A stretch of 29,077 bases of DNA from an uncultured Clostridium sp. GTDB lineage: Bacteria; Bacillota; Clostridia; Clostridiales; Clostridiaceae. Below are positions 24,341 through 29,077 of this stretch, piece after piece. The position numbers were made by a program, and so were the translations under genes. The stretch lies in assembly GCA_934746785.1 (NCBI GenBank), contig CAKVFO010000021.1, positions 1 to 29,077 of the forward strand, written 5' to 3'. Below the pieces are notes generated by a model, which worked only from the letters and a program-made list of their open reading frames with translations, was not told the DNA's origin and did no database searches. Every line of letters begins with the position of its first letter. The stretch's first letter is position 1.

Positions 24341-24353
24341 ACAAATATATAAA

Positions 24354-24386
24354 GGCTACTACACCATTAACTCTAGTGTAACAGCC
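24354..24386 (-). terminator. Probable terminator of pepF
   Basis: GGCT plus TACAC (24354-24364) pair with GTGTA plus AGCC (24376-24386), interrupted by a 2x2 internal loop. On the minus strand TTTATAT follows. It is weaker than the other terminators here. Confidence 0.5.
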
Positions 24387-24406
24387 AATATAGGTTACAA
24401 CTCTTT

Positions 24407-26203
24407 TTAAATTTCTTTTTCCATCATATCTAAAAGTTCATTGAATCTTTGAATTGTTGCTTCTAAAGGTTCAGATGTAGTCATATCTACTCCAGCATCC
24501 TTTAATATATCTATTGGATACTTGCTTCCTCCACTCTTTAAGAATCCTTTATATTTTTCTGCTGCTCCTTCTTTTCCTTCTATAATTGATTTTGCAAAAG
24601 CTGAAGCAGCAGCATAACCTGTAGCATATTGATATACGTAGAAATCATTATAAAAATGAGGAATTCTTGACCATTCTACATCTATACTTTCATCTACAAC
24701 CATATCTTCACCAAAATATTTTTTATTAAGTTCATGCCATTTTTCATTATAATCAGCAGCTGTCAGAGCCTCACCTTCATGTAATGCATTATGTGTATAA
24801 AGTTCAAATTCTGCAAACATTAATTGTCTAAATACTGTAGTTCTTATTTGTTCTAATTCTTGGTTAATAAGATATAATTTTTTCTTTTTATCTTTTTCAT
24901 TTTCTATTTGATAATGAATAAGCAATGCTTCATTAGTAGTAGAAGCTACTTCTGCACAGAATAATGTATATCCTGCATAATAATAATCCTGAGTCTTTCT
25001 TGAATAATATGAATGAATTGAATGACCCATTTCATGAACTAGAGTTGAAACATCATTTAGTTCATAGTTATAGTTTAATAATACATATGGCATTGTATCA
25101 TATCCACCCCATGAATAAGCTCCACCTCTCTTACCTTTGTTTTGGTATATATCTACCCATCCATTATTAATTCCTTCATTAAATATATCTAGATATTCTT
25201 TACCTAAAGGATTTAATCCTTCATTAGCCATTTTTACAGCTTTATCAAAATCTATATGTTCCTTTTCTACTTCTATTATAGGTACATATAAATCATACAT
25301 ATGCATTTCATCAACACCTAAAAGTTTCTTTTTAAGTCTTACATATCTATGAAGAGATGATAAATTATTATCTATTGTTTCAATGGCCTTTTCATATACT
25401 GATAAAGGAATATCATTAGGTGCAAGCGATGCTTCTAATGGAGATTTATACTTTCTTACATTTGCACTAAAATTAAAACTTTTAATGCTTGCAGTAAGAG
25501 AAGCTGCTAAAGTGTTTTCAAACTTTTTATATTCTCCAAATAACTTTTCAAAAGCTTCTTTTCTAACTGATCTATCTTTACTCTTTATGAAGGAAGAATA
25601 ATTTCCTTCTGTTAACTCAACCATTTCTCCATCTTCATCTTTTATTTCATCAAAAGTCATATCTGCATTTGTAAGCATATTATGAATTGTAGATGGTGCA
25701 TCTAAACAATCAGAAGCTAATGCTAATAATTCCTCCATATCCTTTGTTAAAATATGTTCCTTTTCCTTTAAAATATCTTTTAATAGGAAATCATATTTTT
25801 CAAATCTTTCATCATCTTTTAATAAAGATTCTATAAATCCATCCTTTAATGAAAGTATTTCAGGAACAAAAAATGCTGTCTTGCTAGAGAATTCTGCCAT
25901 ATAAGCATCTATTTTATTCATCATACTTTGAGTTTTTTGATTAGTTGTATCTTCATCGCATTTCATGTGTGCATATACATATAAGCTTTCTGCCTTTCTA
26001 GATACCTTTTCATTAAACTCTAGATATTTTAATATTTCTTCCTTATCATTTAATTTCCCCTGAAACTCAGAATACTTTGGAACTTCTTGTTGAAGCTTTT
26101 TAAATTCATCTTCCCATTCTTTTTCATCTTTAAATATTTTTTCAAGCTTCCACTTAAATTCCTCTGAAATTTCCTCTCTCTTTTTCAAAACCTTTTCACT
26201 CAT
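24407..26203 (-). CDS. pepF: Oligoendopeptidase F (M3 family)
   Basis: 598 aa, the full PepF length. The zinc site is HEMGH (His390, Glu391, His394) in STLVHEMGHSIHSYY, with the third ligand Glu418 in CAEVASTTNEALL. The substrate-binding motif region GGAYSWGGYDTMPYVLLNY and the C-terminal YQYATGYAAASAFA are typical. There is no signal peptide, so it is a cytoplasmic zinc peptidase that cuts medium-size peptides. The strong SD (AAAGGAGGG) lies 31 nt before the ATG with a hairpin between them, an unusual arrangement (see the separate entry). The gene upstream (26248-26646) ends 44 bp before it on the same strand, probably the same transcript. Confidence 0.96.
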   Translation of the reverse strand: MSEKVLKKREEISEEFKWKLEKIFKDEKEWEDEFKKLQQEVPKYSEFQGKLNDKEEILKYLEFNEKVSRKAESLYVYAHMKCDEDTTNQKTQSMMNKIDAYMAEFSSKTAFFVPEILSLKDGFIESLLKDDERFEKYDFLLKDILKEKEHILTKDMEELLALASDCLDAPSTIHNMLTNADMTFDEIKDEDGEMVELTEGNYSSFIKSKDRSVRKEAFEKLFGEYKKFENTLAASLTASIKSFNFSANVRKYKSPLEASLAPNDIPLSVYEKAIETIDNNLSSLHRYVRLKKKLLGVDEMHMYDLYVPIIEVEKEHIDFDKAVKMANEGLNPLGKEYLDIFNEGINNGWVDIYQNKGKRGGAYSWGGYDTMPYVLLNYNYELNDVSTLVHEMGHSIHSYYSRKTQDYYYAGYTLFCAEVASTTNEALLIHYQIENEKDKKKKLYLINQELEQIRTTVFRQLMFAEFELYTHNALHEGEALTAADYNEKWHELNKKYFGEDMVVDESIDVEWSRIPHFYNDFYVYQYATGYAAASAFAKSIIEGKEGAAEKYKGFLKSGGSKYPIDILKDAGVDMTTSEPLEATIQRFNELLDMMEKEI

Positions 26204-26242
26204 TCTTTAAGCGCCTTATAAAATTATAAGGCTCCCTCCTTT
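26204..26242 (-). promoter_or_regulatory. pepF ribosome binding site with SD-to-start hairpin
   Basis: On the minus strand the order is AAAGGAGGG (26234-26242), then a hairpin GCCTTATA-ATTT-TATAAGGC (26213-26232, 8 bp), then a 9-nt spacer and the ATG at 26203. Linear spacing from GGAGG to ATG is about 31 nt; with the hairpin folded it is about 11 nt. No other plausible SD or start was seen. A similar arrangement is known from phage T4 gene 38/25 mRNAs. Confidence 0.6.
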
Positions 26243-26247
26243 CAAAA

Positions 26248-26646
26248 CTATTTATAATCTTCTTCCTTACCTTCTATTTTTTCAAATACACTGTTCATTT
26301 CTTCTTGAATAAGATTTACAGCTTTTGTTATCAACTCTTTCATATCATTATATTCTTCTTCATATTTAAATTTTAATATAAAAGTAGGATTGTATTCATC
26401 TAAATCATCTTCAATTGAAAATCCTTCTTCTACAAATCTATCCTCATTAAATAAATCATATATTGCTGAGTATTCCCATTCTTCTACATCTTTATTAGTA
26501 TCAAAATATAAATTAACCTCATCATCAAGAACAAATAATTTTCTTACAAATAAAGCCCCTTCATTTACTTCAAAGCTTCCAAGTTCCTTTGTTATATATC
26601 CTGTTTCCTTATCTTTCTCCATTAATACTAAGCTTGAAAAATCCAT
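26248..26646 (-). CDS. Small acidic protein, DUF6762-like
   Basis: 132 aa, soluble and strongly acidic, with no signal peptide or membrane helix. The N-terminus MDFSSLVLMEKDKETGYI and the phrase GSFEVNEGALFVRKLFV look like a conserved clostridial small-protein family that I associate, with limited certainty, with DUF6762. The central part is rich in Asp/Glu with WEYSAIYDLFNEDRF, and the C-terminus is a helical MKELITKAVNLIQEEM. No catalytic motif is recognised and no function can be given. It is the first gene of a probable operon with pepF, starting with AGGATG upstream. Confidence 0.7.
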   Translation of the reverse strand: MDFSSLVLMEKDKETGYITKELGSFEVNEGALFVRKLFVLDDEVNLYFDTNKDVEEWEYSAIYDLFNEDRFVEEGFSIEDDLDEYNPTFILKFKYEEEYNDMKELITKAVNLIQEEMNSVFEKIEGKEEDYK

Positions 26647-26799
26647 TTAATTCATCCTTTCAACGTTTTATAATTAGTCTCTTTTTTCTATTATAGAATT
26701 TATAAGGTATTTTAGGCAATAGTGTCATGATTTTTGTGTTTATCAATAAGTTAAATTATGTTAATATCGTCTTATCAAATCTTCTGGAGGATATTATTT

Positions 26800-27180
26800 A
26801 TGTATAACAATATAACTTCCTACAAAAGAAAAAATGCTAAACTTTATAAAGCTAACTTAAGAAAACGAAGACTAATATTTATGACAACACTTCTATTTTT
26901 ATTATTCTTATTATTAACATTTTCAACTTATAAAATATATAAAAAAATCAAATGCAAAGACCTGCAATATGCAGTAGAATATAAACTTACTTCTGGGAAC
27001 TCATCTAACAGGCTTCTTAGAGTTCAATATATAAATCTAAAATATAATGATAATAAAACAGTAATTGTAGAAGCTTCTGGCCTTGGGAAAAAAAAACCTC
27101 ACAAAGAAACTACTATTAGAGGAACCTTTAAAAAAGATAGATTTGATTCTTGGGAACTAATTAACGCTGAAGAATCTTAA
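26800..27180 (+). CDS. Small single-pass membrane protein, unknown function
   Basis: 126 aa from the ATG at 26800, which has GGAGG 9 nt upstream. An in-frame ATG at 26758 would add 14 residues but has no ribosome site, so it is not used here. A basic N-terminus (YKRKNAKLYKANLRKRRL) precedes one transmembrane helix (about FMTTLLFLLFLLLTFSTYKI) and a soluble C-terminal half with predicted beta structure (LLRVQYINLKYNDNKTVIVE), outside by the positive-inside rule. I do not recognise a family. It is divergent from the 26248-26646 gene and lies 62 bp before the metal ABC transporter operon. Confidence 0.7.
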   Translation: MYNNITSYKRKNAKLYKANLRKRRLIFMTTLLFLLFLLLTFSTYKIYKKIKCKDLQYAVEYKLTSGNSSNRLLRVQYINLKYNDNKTVIVEASGLGKKKPHKETTIRGTFKKDRFDSWELINAEES

Positions 27181-27182
27181 AG

Positions 27183-27199
27183 TTGCAAACAATTTGCAA
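27183..27199. promoter_or_regulatory. Palindromic operator TTGCAAA-N3-TTTGCAA
   Basis: A perfect 7-3-7 inverted repeat covers the -35 region of the promoter that precedes the ABC transporter genes. Its position suggests binding of a repressor, plausibly metal-sensing. It does not match Fur, Zur, PerR or AdcR boxes that I know, so the regulator is unassigned. A weak rho-independent role for the upstream gene is less likely because no T-run follows. Confidence 0.55.
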
Positions 27200-27212
27200 T
27201 TAAGTATATAAT
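27183..27212 (+). promoter_or_regulatory. Promoter of the metal ABC transporter operon
   Basis: TTGCAA (27183-27188) and TATAAT (27207-27212) are 18 nt apart, followed 18 nt later by TTAGGAG and the GTG start at 27243. The -35 element is the left half of the palindrome. Confidence 0.55.
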
Positions 27213-27242
27213 ATAGTTAGATTTTTTTTAGGAGTTGATTAC

Positions 27243-27902
27243 GTGATAAAAATTTCAGACTTGAATTTTAGATATGATAAATCTTCACCTCTGGTATTAA
27301 AAAATATAAACTTAGATATTCCAAAAGGAATATATTTATCTGTAATAGGTGAAAACGGAAGCTGTAAAACAACACTTATTAAATTAATCCTTGGATTATT
27401 ATCTCCAGTTTCCGGATCTATACAGTTACATACTTCAAAAGTTTCATATGTACCTCAAAGAGTTGAAACTTTTAATTCAGAATTTCCTATTACGGTATAT
27501 GAAATTTTAAAAACTCATGCTAAAGCTCTTCACTTAGATGTAAAATCTGCAGTCAAAGATGCATTAGATAAAGTTAATATGGCAGATTATAAAAACAGCC
27601 TTATAGGAAATCTTTCTGGAGGTCAGCAGCAAAGAATCTTTATTGCCCGTGCTCTTATGGGAAATCCTGATTTAATTATATTAGATGAACCCTCAACAGG
27701 TGTAGATGTTAAAAATCAAAAAGAAATATATTCTATATTAAGTTCTTACAACAAAGAACATGATACTACTATTATTTCTATTGAGCATAATCTAGAAACT
27801 GCTTTAACTTATTCTACACATATTTTAGAAATCAAAGATGGCAGTATTACTCTAAATACTGTAAAAGATTTTAAAGAAAATATACATTTGGAAGGTGCTT
27901 AA
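27243..27902 (+). CDS. Metal ABC transporter, ATP-binding protein (ZnuC/AdcC-like)
   Basis: 219 aa, GTG start with TAGGAG 10 nt upstream. The ABC ATPase motifs are Walker A GENGSCKT (36-43), Q-loop VPQR with Gln72, signature LSGGQQQR (124-131), Walker B LIILDEP with Asp148-Glu149, and H-loop SIEHN with His182. The phrase PQRVETFNSEFPITVYEIL is typical of zinc/manganese ABC-3 family ATPases. Walker A has Cys41 where Gly is almost invariant (see findings). It overlaps or abuts the permease gene, so they are coupled. The usual solute-binding lipoprotein gene is not in the window, and the metal cannot be decided. Confidence 0.9.
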   Translation: MIKISDLNFRYDKSSPLVLKNINLDIPKGIYLSVIGENGSCKTTLIKLILGLLSPVSGSIQLHTSKVSYVPQRVETFNSEFPITVYEILKTHAKALHLDVKSAVKDALDKVNMADYKNSLIGNLSGGQQQRIFIARALMGNPDLIILDEPSTGVDVKNQKEIYSILSSYNKEHDTTIISIEHNLETALTYSTHILEIKDGSITLNTVKDFKENIHLEGA

Positions 27903-27903
27903 A

Positions 27904-28695
27904 ATGTTTCAATATGAATTTATGACCAATGCTGTTTTAGCAGGTCTAATTATATCAATCCTATGCCCAGTCATAGGACTATTTATTGTGCTTAGACGTA
28001 ATTCAATGCTGGGAGATACTCTTTCACATTCCTCTTTCGCTGGTGTTGCTATAGGACTTGTTCTTGGTATTAATCCAATTTTTTCATCATTTATCTTTAC
28101 AACTTTATGTGCAGTAATTATAGAATTACTTAGGAATTATTTCAAGAAATATGCAGAGCTTGTTATGTCCATAGTATTAACACTAAGCCTTGGAATTGCA
28201 ATTATTTTAATTAGTTCTGGAAAGACTACTGCAAAAGTAAATTCCATACTATTTGGAAGTATTCTTACAGTCTCTAGAGATGATTTAGTAATTATACTAA
28301 TTGTAGGAGCAATATGCTTAGCATTACTTGCTTTCATATATAATAAGTTAATTTATGTAATCTTTGATGAAGATGGAGCCCAAACTGCTGGAATCCCAGT
28401 AAAATTAATAAACTACTTATTTAATATTTTAGTAGCAGCAACTATATCTTTATCTATTCAAATAATGGGTATACTAGTTGTTTCATCTATTATTGTAGTT
28501 CCTGTTGCCACATCAATGCAGCTTAAAAAAAGTTTCAATAAAACTTTATTATTCTCAATTATATTTGGAATAATGGATATCATGTTGGGACTATTACTAT
28601 CTTATTATTTCAATACTGCTCCTGGCGGTACTATTGCAGTTACTTCTGTAATTATGCTTATACTTACTTTAATATTTAACAACTTTAAAAAATAA
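27904..28695 (+). CDS. Metal ABC transporter, permease (ABC-3/ZnuB-like)
   Basis: 263 aa from the ATG at 27904, which has GGAAGG 8 nt upstream. A GTG at 27895 would add three residues but lies in the upstream gene's end and lacks a ribosome site. The protein has seven to nine hydrophobic helices and family phrases near the start (CPVIGLFIVLRRNSMLGDTL, then HSSFAGVAIGL) and later IMGILVVSSIIVVPVATSMQ. It forms the membrane channel for Zn2+, Mn2+ or similar ions together with the ATPase directly upstream (1-bp gap). No third component is visible. No clear terminator was seen before the repeat copy 4. Confidence 0.92.
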   Translation: MFQYEFMTNAVLAGLIISILCPVIGLFIVLRRNSMLGDTLSHSSFAGVAIGLVLGINPIFSSFIFTTLCAVIIELLRNYFKKYAELVMSIVLTLSLGIAIILISSGKTTAKVNSILFGSILTVSRDDLVIILIVGAICLALLAFIYNKLIYVIFDEDGAQTAGIPVKLINYLFNILVAATISLSIQIMGILVVSSIIVVPVATSMQLKKSFNKTLLFSIIFGIMDIMLGLLLSYYFNTAPGGTIAVTSVIMLILTLIFNNFKK

Positions 28696-28725
28696 AATAG
28701 ATATAATTTTTTTGCTATATGCGAA

Positions 28726-29020
28726 CAAAAGTGGCTGACGCTACGCTTTCAGCGCAGGAAGCTACTTTTGTTGGCCCTACAGAAGGTTCTAAGTAAGCCT
28801 CCAAATTTTAATTTGGCAAGGCGAACTTATCCAGCGAACGAAGTAAGTCGGATTTCCTTATAGTTCATTAATAAATATACTTTTTACTTATTTTTCTTTT
28901 CGGTTCTTCTGTGGCCTATAATCTCCATTTTTTAACGTATTGACCATATTACATCTCTTAAATCCAGTAATAATCAGGATCTACGCATCTAAATTTTTTT
29001 GAATTTCCTATACGTTAAAA
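28726..29020 (+). repeat. Dispersed structured repeat, copy 4 (full length, different insert)
   Basis: The same three-part layout as copy 2. Hairpin A is CAAAAGTGGCT (28726-28736) with AGCTACTTTTG (28760-28770), 11 bp, and apical CGCT-TTC-AGCG. Stem B is GGCC plus CAGAA/TTCTG (28773-28788 with about 28901-28916). Domain C is TTTTAACGTAT (28930-28940) with ATACGTTAAAA (29010-29020). The interior of stem B is unrelated to copy 2: it contains CCAAATTTTAATTTGG, direct repeats GCGAAC, and AGTAAGTCGG. It fills the 382 bp after the permease gene. The last 57 bp of the window show nothing recognisable. Confidence 0.85.
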
Positions 29021-29077
29021 CCTGCTAATAAAAATCAAGTGTTTTTTTAAGATCCAATAGTTATTTTTTTTAAATTA

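Noticed and set aside
28726..29020. Group I/II intron or IStron remnant
   Set aside because: I could not find a domain V-like hairpin, a group I core or any TnpB/maturase fragment; an IS200/IS605-type origin remains only a hypothesis.

Overview
The window is low-GC DNA with strong AGGAGG-type ribosome binding sites, intrinsic terminators and gene content typical of Clostridium sensu stricto: a topB/PTS/oligoendopeptidase F/glutamate dehydrogenase assortment, a clostridial flagellin, a SWIM-SNF2 helicase and a secreted GH13 amylase. The species cannot be fixed from sequence alone. Nearly every gene from 86 to 26646 is on the minus strand. The exceptions are a GNAT gene (16086-16616) and a small plus-strand block at the right end (26800-28695).

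Layout from left to right: topB (86-2242). A maltose-type locus (2422-7007) whose PTS permease and EEP-family gene are intact but whose alpha-glucosidase (malL) and LacI-type regulator are pseudogenes. tspO (7035-7535). Two tandem, translationally coupled membrane histidine kinases without a response regulator (7614-11584). A lone flagellin whose normal start codon appears to be missing (11747-12541). A SNF2 helicase (12968-15889). GNAT (16086-16616). Two secreted proteins: an SH3b-NlpC/P60-like hydrolase (16668-17531) and an alpha-amylase with two C-terminal starch-binding modules (17767-19821). A kinase-fold mini-protein (20274-20732). gdhA (20989-22335). A membrane protein plus rhomboid pair (22606-24222). 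pepF and a small acidic protein (24407-26646). A small membrane protein (26800-27180). A metal ABC transporter ATPase and permease (27243-28695).

The most unusual feature is a dispersed, non-coding, structured repeat found five times, always in the same orientation (12664-12873, 17636-17723, 19961-20250, 20852-20931, 28726-29020). The full version is about 295 bp and has three structural modules: a 5' hairpin (A), a long stem whose distal part is interchangeable between copies (B), and a 3' domain closed by an inverted repeat (C). A base-pair change in C is compensated in one copy. At four of five sites the end of the repeat coincides with the T-tract of the intrinsic terminator of a minus-strand gene (snf2, amylase, kinase-like, gdhA). 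I do not recognise this family. It could be a terminator-associated MITE-like element or a structured RNA.

Other points worth attention are the decay of the maltose operon with its operator-like sites still visible, a hairpin between Shine-Dalgarno and start codon of pepF, a Walker A Gly-to-Cys change in the metal ABC ATPase, a perfect 7-3-7 palindrome over that operon's promoter, a histidine kinase lacking its G1-box Asp, and a set of ACTCTNNN octamer arrays at three gene ends.
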